From: Akkermansia muciniphila
GTDB lineage: Bacteria; Verrucomicrobiota; Verrucomicrobiia; Limisphaerales; UBA9464
DNA: 61,531 nucleotides
Direction of reading: 5' to 3'
Assembly: GCA_945898055.1 (NCBI GenBank)
Contig: CAMDGV010000021.1
Coordinates: 1-61,531 of the forward strand
A program made the position numbers and the translations under genes. The notes beneath the pieces were generated by a model that was given only the letters and a program-made list of their open reading frames with translations, ran no database searches and was not told the DNA's origin. Positions 1-9,700 of this stretch are shown one piece after another; positions within the stretch are counted from its first letter, which is position 1; every line of letters begins with the position of its first letter.

Positions 1-1
1 C

Positions 2-118
2 AAGGACCCTCTCACCACCATGGCCGCTGTCGATCGTCTCGTACATCACGCCCACATCTTGGAGTTCGACAACCAAAGCATCCGCGCTACCGAGGCCAAG
101 AAACGAACCAAAGACTGA
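2..118 (+). pseudogene. 3' end of an IS21-type istB ATPase gene, cut by the window edge
   Basis: This is the last 38 codons of a reading frame that enters from outside the window and stops at TGA 116-118. The peptide contains DRLVHHAHILEF and ends in a basic tail, which resembles the C-terminus of IstB, the AAA+ ATPase helper of IS21-family transposition. Almost the whole tail is duplicated at about 501-592. I cannot tell whether the upstream part is intact. It is marked as a pseudogene because of the debris that follows, but it could be the end of a complete istB. Confidence 0.5.
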
Positions 119-132
119 ACCCACCCCGGCCC

Positions 133-202
133 GCTCGCTGGGTGGTTCCGCTTCGGAAGGTTCGCCTACGGCTCACCTTCCTTCGCTCCACCACCCAGCG
201 AG
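133..202. repeat. Nested inverted repeat downstream of the istB tail
   Basis: A perfect 13-bp inverted repeat, CTCGCTGGGTGGT at 133-145 and its complement at 190-202, encloses a second inverted pair, GGAAGGT at 156-162 and ACCTTCC at 175-181. Transcribed RNA would fold into a long two-step hairpin. The second copy of the surrounding sequence (about 501-670) lacks nearly all of this palindrome, so it was inserted in one copy or deleted from the other. It may be a MITE-like or IS-associated hairpin. Confidence 0.6.
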
Positions 203-283
203 CCATTCCCACCGCATCCACCCCTCACTTTAAGTGGGGAATTTTAATTGCCGCCGAGGGGAAGAATAATTGTCGTTGTACAA

Positions 284-495
284 GCTGCCCCATAGTTCAT
301 GGCCCACCGTAGGAATAGGTAGCCTGCCCCATAGTTCATGGCCCCACTGTAGGAATAGGTAGCCTGCCCCATAGTTCACACGATGTCGTGAAACGACAAG
401 AAAGCAGCTTCCGCACCCTCACCGAGGAATAGGTAGCCTGCCCCATAGTTCGCGACCGCTCTACTGTAGGAATAGGTAGCCTGCCCCATAGTTCA
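284..495. repeat. Array of 28-bp direct repeats with irregular spacing
   Basis: Four near-identical 28-bp units containing the core GCCTGCCCCATAGTTC lie at 311-338, 351-378, 425-452 and 468-495. A partial unit lies at about 284-299. Spacers are 12, 46 and 15 bp, so this is not a CRISPR array. Read on the minus strand each unit begins with TG, as IS termini of the IS21 family do, and IS21 elements are known to carry several internal repeats near their ends that bind transposase. The link to the neighbouring istB tails is inference. Confidence 0.65.
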
Positions 496-500
496 CACCA

Positions 501-592
501 CTGTCGATCGTCTCGTACATCACGCCCACATCTTGGAGTTCGACAACCAAAGCATCCGCGCTACCGAGGCCAAGAAACGAACCAAAGACTGA
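501..592 (+). pseudogene. Second, truncated copy of the istB 3' end
   Basis: From 501 the sequence repeats positions 27-118 without visible change, including the stop codon at 590-592. It then continues as a shortened version of 119-280, missing the palindrome at 133-202. Only about 30 codons remain and there is no start, so this is a dead fragment produced by duplication or by insertion of two related elements. The GGGGAATTTTAATTGCCGCC block that follows is also present in both copies (238-257 and 640-659). Confidence 0.6.
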
Positions 593-685
593 ACCCACCC
601 AGCGAGCCATTCCCACCGCATCCACCCCTCACCTCAAGTGGGGAATTTTAATTGCCGCCAAGGGGGGAAGAATAATTGTCATTGA

Positions 686-881
686 ACAGATCTGGCTTCC
701 CGGACTTCGAGTCCATCAGCTCCACCTTCACCCAGCGCGAGTTGATGGCGATCATCGGCCAGTGACTGCTGGCGCAGGAGCCTGTGGCCATCGCCTGACT
801 GGCCGTGGACGGCAAGACGCTGCAACTCTTCTCCGCCGTGACGCACCACCTGCGGATGACGCTCCCCAAGTTCGGATGAAT
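686..881 (+). pseudogene. Decayed transposase fragment, possibly ISAs1-like
   Basis: Conceptual translation of this stretch is interrupted by stops at about 764 and 794 but reads LAVDGKTL followed by FSAVTHH. The VDGKTL box and a nearby SAVTH segment recall the ISAs1-family transposase core, where a DGKTLRG motif precedes an H-SA segment. The residues normally between them appear deleted. The fragment ends at TGA 879-881. Identification rests on one short motif and is tentative. Confidence 0.35.
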
Positions 882-959
882 TCGCCCTGGGGAGAAGTGG
901 CAAGGAGGGGAGAGCTGTCTCGACAGATTGAACAGCTCGGGGCACCATTTGACGTCACG

Positions 960-1319
960 ATGCATCCGTTCCAGATCATCTTTAATCCGACCAGCGCTGC
1001 TGAGTTGTCTAAGCTTCCTAAGGATTTGCAGTTACAGATTCTGGGTGAATTCCGTGGCTTACCGGAGGAGTTACGACGGGAGGAGGAGATATTTGGTCAT
1101 CTAGCTCGAGAGGGTCGAACCTTGACTCGATATCGTCTGGGAGATTACCGAGTTTATTTCGAGCGCCATCCTCTGGGGGTGGTGGTGCATCGAATTCTGA
1201 GTCGTAACACATTAAAAGATTTTCTTTATCGATCGAGTTTACCCACGGGCGAAGACCAGCAATTGCAGGACAATCCTAGATTTTGGGATTTGATTGAAGC
1301 GGCTAAATCAGCGCGCTAG
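960..1319 (+). CDS. RelE/ParE-type toxin-like protein, orphan
   Basis: A 119-residue protein. The ATG at 960 was chosen because the longer open frame upstream runs through transposase debris. The sequence has the layout of RelE/ParE-family toxins: an N-terminal strand (FQIIFNPTSAAELSKLPKD), a helical middle, and a C-terminal sheet with TRYRLGDYRVYFERH and VVVHRILSRNTLKDFLYR. Family members are ribosome-dependent mRNA interferases or gyrase poisons. Which activity applies here cannot be told. No antitoxin gene is visible next to it: upstream is IS debris and downstream is the convergent recD. The antitoxin may have been lost, or the protein may be a solitary relative that is no longer toxic. 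Confidence 0.65.
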   Translation: MHPFQIIFNPTSAAELSKLPKDLQLQILGEFRGLPEELRREEEIFGHLAREGRTLTRYRLGDYRVYFERHPLGVVVHRILSRNTLKDFLYRSSLPTGEDQQLQDNPRFWDLIEAAKSAR

Positions 1320-1358
1320 GCGTGGAGTAAAGACCGTTCTTCGAGACGGGGCCTTGAT

Positions 1359-3233
1359 CTAAATTGATGTTTTATTTTTTATTTCTGTTCCCATGACAGC
1401 CTCCAAGGACTCACTTGATCCGAAGAGATCGACCTCTCCTTTGGACCGAGTAATACCCGTGTAAAGCAGATTGCGGGTGAGCATTCGTGATTCGGTATCG
1501 GAGGGAAGTTCGATCCCGATGTGTTTCCATTCTGATCCTTGGCTCTTGTGAATAGTCAGACCAAATGCGGCTTGATGTGCGGGAAGCTGGGCTAATGGAA
1601 TGAGGCGAGGACTGCCATCGCTTTCGGGAAAAAGCCCGACCAAAGCGGGGCCGCCAGCAAATTCACCCAGGGCAATGCCGGTGTCGCCATTGTTGAGTCC
1701 TAGTGAACGATGATTAGCGAGGATGATGATAGGGCAACCATGAGGAATCGCGGCAGGATGACGCCTTTCAAGAGTCCAGAGCAGTGCTGTACCTTCAGCA
1801 TTAGCCCGTTCTACTTGAGCATTTGTGCTGCAAAGGAGTTGAAAAGCGCCGAGCTGAGTTAGGGCTTTAGCTAAAAGATTCAATTGGACTTCGGTTTTTT
1901 CTTTCGGAACTAAATTCCATTTCTTTGATTGGGTCGCCCACTGTGTCCACTGTTCGCGGCAAACCCTTTTTCTCGCAAGATCGGGCGCATCTTTGTGCCA
2001 TCGTAATGGAGAGGTTCCGTTGGGATAAGGCCGCTCGAAGAGGAGGTTTACCTGGTTGATCGTCCCGCTCTGTCCTGGGCGGACTTGCTCGGCAAACTCA
2101 AGAATCCACGGCGTGTGCATCGCTCTCCAACTATCCTTGAGGCCGAAGACAAGGCCGGTGAGTGGGGCACTATGGGTGGTGGCGAGACGCGGCAGGCCAG
2201 TCTCGAAGTCGGCTTGTACTTGGGTAGCGTCCTTTCCAAGCCTGTTTTCGAGGCGCTGCAGTAATTCGACTGGGAGAGAGGATGAAAGTCCGGCGCGCTG
2301 AACACATTCTGAAAGAATACCCCCCACATCGACACTCTCGAGTTGATCACTATCGCCAAGAAGAAGGAGTGCGGTAGAGGCAGGAGTTGCCTGAGTCAAA
2401 GCGTGCATGAGCGAAAGATCAATCATGCTCGATTCATCAACTAAAACGATCCGTGCTTCGAAAGGACGTGAGGCATTCCGGCGGAATGGGCCCCCTTTTT
2501 CTGGTGGTAATGGCCCCCATTCGAGAGCCCGATGCAAGGTGGTAGGACGGATAGATTGAAGGAAGGATCGATCGGAGTCAGTGAGATCGCTGAGTTGGGC
2601 AGCAGCCCTCGACAGGGCTTCTCCGATGCGGCAGGCAGCTTTGCCTGTAGGCGCAGCGACAATGACTTGATCGGCAGTTAGTTTGGGATCAAATCGGTGG
2701 ATTAAGGCGAGAAGGACTGCAGCCGTGGTGGTTTTACCTGTCCCCGGGCCGCCAGTTAGCACCCCGACCGTGGCGTCCGCCAAGGCGGCGATGGCGAGAC
2801 GTTGTTGAGCATTGTCGAAGAGTTTTCGACCTGAACCGGGTTCAAAAATTATTTCTGCTGGGAGAAGAGTATTGAGGTGTTGGCGCAGATCAGCATCGTT
2901 AAATTGCGGTGAATGTGCGGCGAGACGTTGGTAAAAAAAATGGCGAATTTGACGGATCTGAGAGGCGTATCTCGGAAGAAGAAGTGCGTTTTCTTCTTGG
3001 GCAAAGAGGTTGGGTAATTGGGAGATTGCCGCGCATTCTTCCGCGGAGAGATGGAGTGAGGCAAGAGGTAGTGTGCCGGTTCCGCCTCCAGCAGAGCGGA
3101 GCAGTTCCGCGAGGATTGGACGGAGGCAGGTAGCGTGAAGAGCAAGTTCAGATTCAGGAGATCCAAGAGGCCAGATGGCTTCTGCTAAGGCGGCAAAGCC
3201 GTCGGGTTCTAAGGGCGCGGCATTGGGTTTCAT
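1359..3233 (-). CDS. recD: Exodeoxyribonuclease V alpha subunit (RecD)
   Basis: A 624-residue superfamily 1B helicase, the 5'-3' motor of the RecBCD end-processing enzyme. Walker A is GGPGTGKT at about residues 161-168 and the Walker B/motif II region is VDESSM at about 265-270. A GDSDQLESV motif follows, and the C-terminal motifs are TIHKSQGSEW and YTGITRSKG. Length is close to that of the enteric protein (about 608). The frame is open 24 codons further upstream, but the ATG at 3231-3233 is preferred because it overlaps the recB stop as ATGA, a common sign of translational coupling. It is the last gene of recC-recB-recD. Confidence 0.93.
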   Translation of the reverse strand: MKPNAAPLEPDGFAALAEAIWPLGSPESELALHATCLRPILAELLRSAGGGTGTLPLASLHLSAEECAAISQLPNLFAQEENALLLPRYASQIRQIRHFFYQRLAAHSPQFNDADLRQHLNTLLPAEIIFEPGSGRKLFDNAQQRLAIAALADATVGVLTGGPGTGKTTTAAVLLALIHRFDPKLTADQVIVAAPTGKAACRIGEALSRAAAQLSDLTDSDRSFLQSIRPTTLHRALEWGPLPPEKGGPFRRNASRPFEARIVLVDESSMIDLSLMHALTQATPASTALLLLGDSDQLESVDVGGILSECVQRAGLSSSLPVELLQRLENRLGKDATQVQADFETGLPRLATTHSAPLTGLVFGLKDSWRAMHTPWILEFAEQVRPGQSGTINQVNLLFERPYPNGTSPLRWHKDAPDLARKRVCREQWTQWATQSKKWNLVPKEKTEVQLNLLAKALTQLGAFQLLCSTNAQVERANAEGTALLWTLERRHPAAIPHGCPIIILANHRSLGLNNGDTGIALGEFAGGPALVGLFPESDGSPRLIPLAQLPAHQAAFGLTIHKSQGSEWKHIGIELPSDTESRMLTRNLLYTGITRSKGEVDLFGSSESLEAVMGTEIKNKTSI

Positions 3234-6200
3234 CGAGTGGAAAAAGGTGAGGTGAAAAGAGCGTCCAGAGGTGCGAGAGTTTCGAGGCTTGGGCGGTCGA
3301 ACCAAAGGCCATGATTGGGAAAGCCACGCACAAAGAGATAGGCGACCCCGCCGAAGTGTTGATGGTAAGAGTACCCTGGGAGAGTTGCGGTGAGATGTCG
3401 ATGCAGTGCGATTGTGTAAAACCGCGCTTGGAGGAAGTAGTGGTGTCTCAACATCGCCCTAGCGAGAGTGTCGTTTGAGTAATTTGGAAGGCGATTGCTT
3501 TTATAATCGGCAACATACCATCGGTCTTCATGCTCGAAAATGAGGTCGATAAATCCCTGAAGAAAGCCCGTGAAATTCGCGAAGGGCCAATCAGCAATTG
3601 CTTTGATCCAATCAGAACCGTGTGGCCAGAGTTTGAGTTGAGGATCGAAGGCGAGTGCTGCGGCAAGGTTTTTTGAAGTCAACAAGCCGACTGGCAGGTG
3701 GAACTGCATTTCGGTGATACAGCGGCCGGGGAGATCTTTGAGTTGAAGGGGTGAGGCATCCGGAAGCAGCAGAGGAGTTGAGAGAAGAGATTCGACTGCT
3801 TTGAGCCACAATTCTGGATTCTCGCACTCTGCGACCGCTATATCCAGAGCTTTGCCATTGCCGAGGTGGTCTTCAATGACTCGGTGTAATTGATCTCCGA
3901 GCAGACTTCCCGGAGTACCGAGGTCCGCGAGTAAATCGGGTGAGGCCAGTCGGTCTGGGATGGGTGGGGAGAGTAACACAGAGGGGGAACTCAAATCGGG
4001 TTGATCAGGTTGATCACGATCTGCAGCGTGAAGTTCGTGATCGATATTGGATTTACTGAGAGAGCTAAAGCTACGTTGGGCAAACAGTGGAAACGGGGAG
4101 TGAAGGTGGGCTTGTGGAGCCGTTAAATTTTGGTTCTTGGGAGAGTTAGCGATCGAGAATTTTGAAGCTAAAAGGGTGGTTGAATCCTCAGGGAGAGAGA
4201 CTTCGGGGAGTTCGGTATCCAAGACGCAAAGAGTTTGGAGAGTTCCGAGAGATTCTTTCCAGAGGTCGCTCGTTTTTTGAGTTAGTCCGAGACCTGGAAG
4301 GGAGACAAGAGCTGAAACGGAAGCCGAGTTTTTGTGGCCACCTGTCGACTCTTTAACCGGCGCGATGCCAAGGTAAAGGCGGTGGCGAGCTCGGGTCAGT
4401 GCCACGTAGAGTTTTCGATGTTCTTCTTCATCTTCTTGAAGAAAGGCCGTGGTTAAGTTCTGTTCAAAGTCGGGGGAACCTACATCGATGATCCAATTAT
4501 CGGCCACTCGAGCCTCGGCGAGACGTGCGCTACTGCGATGCTTTCGACTGCGAACATCCCAAAGAAATGGGCAGAAGACCACCGGGTATTCTAATCCTTT
4601 GGAGCCGTGGATGGTGGTTAACTGAACGGCAGCCGAATCCGTTTCGAGTCGCATTAAGGTGCTTTCAGATGCCTCGTCATCGGTAGATTCCGGAAGCAAA
4701 GCAATTTGGGCAGTGAGCCAGGCAGCGAGTGACTCGGGAGACTTGAGACCTCGCTCGAACTGGGATTGAAGAAGGGTCCCGAGTTGCCGCCAATTAGTGA
4801 AACGACGTTCGCCCTCAGCGTAGGAGAGGTTTAGTTTGAAAATAGTTTCGAGGGTGAGTTGTCGTAAAAGGGGCGTTAGGGGACCTGCTCGATTAAACTC
4901 GAGGAGGGTTTTTTGGAACTGATCACAAAGAGAGGCTTGCTTACCCAAATCTGCCTGGAACAAGAGAATCTCTGGTGAGGACATAGCCCCGAGTGGGGTG
5001 CCGAGAAAGGCGCTGAATTTACCGAGCAACTCTCCCTTTTGTTTCAAGGCAGAGAGCACTTCTAGCCAAGACACAAGGTCGCGGGCTTCATTACTATCGA
5101 AGACACTGCCGAGCCCTGATCCCGAAGACTGGCAAGGGATGCCTAAGCGAGTGAGTTGACGGCGAATGAGTCGCAGATCGCGGTGGCCGGAGGCGAGTAC
5201 AGCGATATCGCCGTAGGTGATCCGTCGTTGATTACCCGAGTGCCTATCTTCAATCGCGACGTTGTCACGAAGCAGTCGAGCTATTTCCTCTGCAACCCAA
5301 GAGGCGATCCGCAATTTAGCAAATTCACGATCTGATTCACTCGACCAGTGGAGGAGGACCGATGAGGTGATTTTGGGATCAAAAATACGCTGTAACGGTT
5401 CTCGAGCGGTGACTGGGATGTAGGCGATCGGTTGGTCATCGACTAGGGAATCAGGGAACAGAAAATTGGGGCCATAGAGTTGATTTAAGGCGTCGACCAG
5501 AGGTCCATCAGAACGGTAATTTATTGTCAATTGAGGGGTGCTTTGAGTCGCACGAGCCAGCCTCTTGTAGCTAGCGAGATCCGCTCCGCGAAAGCGGTAA
5601 ATGCTTTGTTTTGGATCCCCAATGACTAGAAATGAGACGGTGGAAGGGTGGATGAAAAGACGTTGAAACACCTCAATTTGCACGGTGTCGCTATCCTGAC
5701 TTTCGTCGATAATGGCAGCGTGGAGGCGTCGCCGGACCGCTTTGGCAAGTCGACCTTCTGAAGTTTGATCCGCCAAGGCCTTCTGCACAGTGATAAGAAT
5801 ATCATCGAAGCTCCTCACCCCAGATTGATTTTTACGTTCGGGCAGGCAGGTCCGGATACGAAGAGCGAGAGTGTTCTCTGGGAGGTGTTGTTGCTGACGC
5901 GACACGGTGTCAAATTGAGCCCATAATGTAGTGAAATTGGGCGGGAGAATTTTCTTTTGCGGGTCGCTTAAATCTATCCACTCGCCTGTTTTGATCAGCT
6001 TTTCTAATTTGCCAGTTACGGCATCTCGGATCGCCCTATTTACAATTTTTCGGGCCAAATCAGGACCGATAGCGGCAATTTCCTCCTTCAGTTCGGCCAG
6101 TTTTCTATCCAGTTCGGCCGAGGTTTTTTCCATGCTCAAGAGACGCGCAGTGGGACGTTTTTGCAGGGCGCGAGCCACTTGTTGAAGCGATTTAATATCC

Positions 6201-6715
6201 GGTTTCATGGTGTCGGATAATTCCATGAGTGTGTCCCCAGTGATTTCACCGAGGATTTCGTCACAGTTTTCGACGAGAGTAAGCGAGGGGTCGCAACCGA
6301 GTTCGAGAGCATGCCGGCTAATGAGCGATTGGCAGAAGCCGTGGAGGGTGGAAATGGGAGCGAGATCGAAACCACTGAGGGCACGCGTGAGTCGTTCGAC
6401 TTGAGCGACAGCGAGGCCGGGTTGGTTGACTGTTGCTTGGAGAAGGATACGAGTTTCAATCGAGTCGGTTGGGGGAACCTGAGCGGCGATAGAGCGAGCC
6501 GCCTCGAGTGCGCGTCGGAGGGAGAGCAAAAGCCGTTCACGCAGTTCGGCCGTGGCCGCCTTGGTGAAAGTTCCCACTAAAATTTGGTCAACGCGCAATT
6601 CGTTTTCGACCAAGAGCCGCAACCAGAGAAGGGTAATCAAGTAGGTTTTTCCGGTGCCAGCACTCGCCTCAACAGAATGGGCGCCCTTTAATTCCTGAGT
6701 CAGTGGATCAAACAT
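3230..6715 (-). CDS. recB: Exodeoxyribonuclease V beta subunit (RecB)
   Basis: 1161 residues, close to the usual 1180. It begins with a UvrD-like helicase: Walker A ASAGTGKT at 17-24, motif II IDESQD near 340, GDPKQSIYRFRGAD just after, and TIHGSKGLEYPVVF further on. The C-terminal third holds the RecB nuclease domain with GFIDLIFEH and VADYKSN near residue 1066, whose Asp and Lys are the metal-binding and catalytic residues, and a later YFLQARFY helix. The enzyme degrades and resects double-strand ends and loads RecA at Chi. The start overlaps the end of recC by 8 bp and the stop overlaps the recD start. Confidence 0.95.
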   Translation of the reverse strand: MFDPLTQELKGAHSVEASAGTGKTYLITLLWLRLLVENELRVDQILVGTFTKAATAELRERLLLSLRRALEAARSIAAQVPPTDSIETRILLQATVNQPGLAVAQVERLTRALSGFDLAPISTLHGFCQSLISRHALELGCDPSLTLVENCDEILGEITGDTLMELSDTMKPDIKSLQQVARALQKRPTARLLSMEKTSAELDRKLAELKEEIAAIGPDLARKIVNRAIRDAVTGKLEKLIKTGEWIDLSDPQKKILPPNFTTLWAQFDTVSRQQQHLPENTLALRIRTCLPERKNQSGVRSFDDILITVQKALADQTSEGRLAKAVRRRLHAAIIDESQDSDTVQIEVFQRLFIHPSTVSFLVIGDPKQSIYRFRGADLASYKRLARATQSTPQLTINYRSDGPLVDALNQLYGPNFLFPDSLVDDQPIAYIPVTAREPLQRIFDPKITSSVLLHWSSESDREFAKLRIASWVAEEIARLLRDNVAIEDRHSGNQRRITYGDIAVLASGHRDLRLIRRQLTRLGIPCQSSGSGLGSVFDSNEARDLVSWLEVLSALKQKGELLGKFSAFLGTPLGAMSSPEILLFQADLGKQASLCDQFQKTLLEFNRAGPLTPLLRQLTLETIFKLNLSYAEGERRFTNWRQLGTLLQSQFERGLKSPESLAAWLTAQIALLPESTDDEASESTLMRLETDSAAVQLTTIHGSKGLEYPVVFCPFLWDVRSRKHRSSARLAEARVADNWIIDVGSPDFEQNLTTAFLQEDEEEHRKLYVALTRARHRLYLGIAPVKESTGGHKNSASVSALVSLPGLGLTQKTSDLWKESLGTLQTLCVLDTELPEVSLPEDSTTLLASKFSIANSPKNQNLTAPQAHLHSPFPLFAQRSFSSLSKSNIDHELHAADRDQPDQPDLSSPSVLLSPPIPDRLASPDLLADLGTPGSLLGDQLHRVIEDHLGNGKALDIAVAECENPELWLKAVESLLSTPLLLPDASPLQLKDLPGRCITEMQFHLPVGLLTSKNLAAALAFDPQLKLWPHGSDWIKAIADWPFANFTGFLQGFIDLIFEHEDRWYVADYKSNRLPNYSNDTLARAMLRHHYFLQARFYTIALHRHLTATLPGYSYHQHFGGVAYLFVRGFPNHGLWFDRPSLETLAPLDALFTSPFSTR

Positions 6716-9700
6716 TGGAAGAGTCTTTGGACTTGGTGAAGTTGAGAGAGTTTTTCCAAGCGTCGATAAAGCCTAATGTCCGCCAAGCGAAAGGGGCCTC
6801 CGGGAAAGGCAACCAATCTGGGAGCGACTTTGGCGACCAGTCGAAAGGATCTGGACAACCTCGAAAAGTATAACGGGAAGCGGGCTTTTTGGCCGCGGCG
6901 TCACTACCGATGAAAGAATCTTGAGTCCAATGGAGAAGCCCCTTGGCGAGTGCTCGATTTCTGAGTGTGTCCGAAGGGGGAGGATTGGTGGGTGCGATTT
7001 TAAGAATGGCTGCCGCCGTCTTAGGCCAGAAGGGAAGGGGATACTCTCGCGCAAGTCGGTGGAGGGCAAGGAGACGACCCAAGAGTTGGCGCGCCTGTTC
7101 GGGATCGGGTAGGGTTAAGGAGAGCGTTTTTTTATTAGAAAACGCAGCAACGGCATGCTTTAGCGGATGGGGATCTTGGGTAGATTGCGAAGCGACCAAA
7201 GCCAGAGATTCGAAGCCGAAGTGTAATTCTCGATGGAACAGTTCAGTGTGGACGCATGAAGAAGCCGAATAGAAAAAGACACTCTCGGAATGTGGTTGGC
7301 GGTACCAACCGGCGCGAGGCGCGCCTTCGACCCAGACTGGATCGCCGTCGTTAAAGGGATCTTGCAGAAGAAATCGATGCGTTTGAGTGACTCGACAAGA
7401 TGCCTTAAAATGTTGGGTTTCTGGTAATTCATCGAGGATTTTGTCGAAGAGGTCGCTACCGAGAAAGGCCCGTGGAATTTTGCCCGAAGCATGGAGAACC
7501 CCTTGAAGATGAGAGATATCAGCACCTTCGATTTTTGCGATCAGGAGTTGGTCCTTGAGAGCCCATTTCTGGAGACCATCGGGTGAAATCAGATCATCTC
7601 CATGGAGGGCATCCGGTTCCTCCCGCAACTGAACGCCCAGACGAGCAGTAAAGAGCAGTTGAGGTTCTTTTAGGAGGGTACGAAGGTCGGCCACGGTTGG
7701 GTTGCACACGATTTCTTTGGGTAAGGGAAGGGACCAAGGGCCTGGATAAGCCGGTAAACCGGACCGCAACATTAAGGCCTGAGCGGCCTTATAATCGACC
7801 GCTCGCTTGCCTTGAGCCTTTTGGGGGAGATCACTTTGGAATGCCTCCGGCGCGAAACCATTCAGGGGGTGATGAAAGAGAATCTCAGCATGAGGCAGTT
7901 GATTCAAAGTGGAGGAAACAGCGGTCTGGTCGATTGCCCCCAGCAGATCAGCGAGTGCGGTGGAGGGCGGTCGCTCTTTGGCGTCTTCGTCTGAGTGACC
8001 TTGGTAGGAAAGAACCAGACGATCGCTGCAAGAAAGGATGGCCAGAAGAAGAGCGTGACGATCGGCATCGCGTTGGGAGGGGTCGCCGGTGGCTGCCGAA
8101 TAAGAGAGAGGATGCCAGTCAGGGCGATCGTCGCGTCGAGGGAAAGTGCCATCATCGAGTCCAACGACGAGAATCATTCGAGCTGGAACCCCAGCATAGA
8201 GGCGAAGGTCAGCTACTTGGACACCACCGATACCGCGACTGGAGGACAGGTTAAGTGAGGTTAGTTTTTCTGATAAAATGCGAAGATAGCCCGAGGCATC
8301 GAGTTCGATAGAGTCACCGGAGGCGCGTTGAAGTGCGGGCAGAATTTGGCGTTGAAGAGTCGTTGAATGTTGGGTAGCGATGTGGTCTTTGGTCTGAGTG
8401 AAATCGACGACCAGTTTTCGGAGTGCTTGGTTCCAAGCTTCAAGGGTCCGAATAACAGGTTGCGACCAAAATTTCTGAGCCTGTTCGATGGCTTTGACTA
8501 GGCGGGCCAGTTTGGCGAGGAGGACAAGACCTAGGCCCGAAGCTCGTTCAAGTGGGACAAGGTCAGTGGGGAGGTGAGGAAGGTGGAGGATTGAATCTCG
8601 TTTTCCCTCCTCGACCACGCCCCCGAGTCCGAGACGTTGGAGGGCCCAGAGGAGGTTCCAACGATCTTCCGAGATGGCTTGAAATGTGCGTCGATGTTCG
8701 GAGCTAACGCCCCACCGAAATCCAGCATCTGACAACCAATCGACGAGACGGAGCCCATCGGAGTCGCGTTCTTCGAGCCCGAATCGGTCTGCAATCATTG
8801 GGTTTTCAATCAGAGCCTGAAGTCGATCGAGCGTGAGACGGCCGCGGAACGTCTCGATGAGGCGGATGAGAGTGGAGGCGAACGGAGAGGGAACCGACTC
8901 GCTGGATCCGGCTAAACGGAAGGGAAGACGAGACTCAGCGTCGCTTCCCAGTGCGGCCTCGAGAAAAAGGGTTTGAGCTTTTGGATTAGCCAAAAGAATG
9001 AGGATTTGTTCGTGCCGCAAATCCTTAAGATCGATGAGAGCCTGAAGGATGCGGTCACGGCAGACTTCTAGTTCGCGCAGCGTTGTATGGGTTGCATGGA
9101 CGGTGAGAGAGACATCATCGGGCGAGATAGGATCGCGTTGATCGGGGGGAACCGGAGTGGAGGCTCGGCAGGAAGCTTGGAGGCGCCCAAGGAGAGATTG
9201 AGGAGGAGAATCGCTGGACAGGTCTATTCCACCGTCGCCGATCCCGAGAAGAGTGTCGGCAATTTGGCGTTGAAGATCTTGGGAATAGCGACCGAAGGCC
9301 CAGAGTAAGCCTCCGGGATGGAAATCTGGATCACTCGTTCCGGCGATGGTGGCAATGCCACTGCCTCTATGACGCGTCCGAGAGCGGACTTGGAGATCCG
9401 CCCAATACTCTCGACTGGGGGTGAGGATGAAGAGGTGGAGACAGTTTGGTGCCTGAGAATCGAGGAGGCTTTGGAGTTGAAGTAAGCGGCGAAAGAGTCG
9501 AGCGGGCAGAGCGGCGTGAAGAACAATCCAGAGATGAGGCAACCCACCCTTGGTCCGCCAGGACTGAATCCAAGCGAGCGCGGCGGTTTGAAAGGTTTCA
9601 TCCGTCAGCCAACCTGGGTGAGAATGTAGGAGGCTTTGGACGGGGGAATGTTGAACCAGACTCTCGAGGAAGGATCCCGATTCCCAGCGGTTGTCAGGTT

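Larger units (their letters stand above)
119..959. other. Gene-free mobile-element debris
   Basis: Apart from the repeats and istB fragment listed separately, this stretch has no convincing intact gene on either strand. Short minus-strand open frames here overlap the remnants and show no recognisable protein. Confidence 0.6.

Noticed and set aside
284-495. Possible CRISPR array
   Set aside because: The repeats are 28 bp, but the spacers are 12, 46 and 15 bp, and no cas genes are nearby.
7697-8254. A 185-codon plus-strand frame inside recC
   Set aside because: It lies fully antisense to recC, and the protein is low-complexity and charged.
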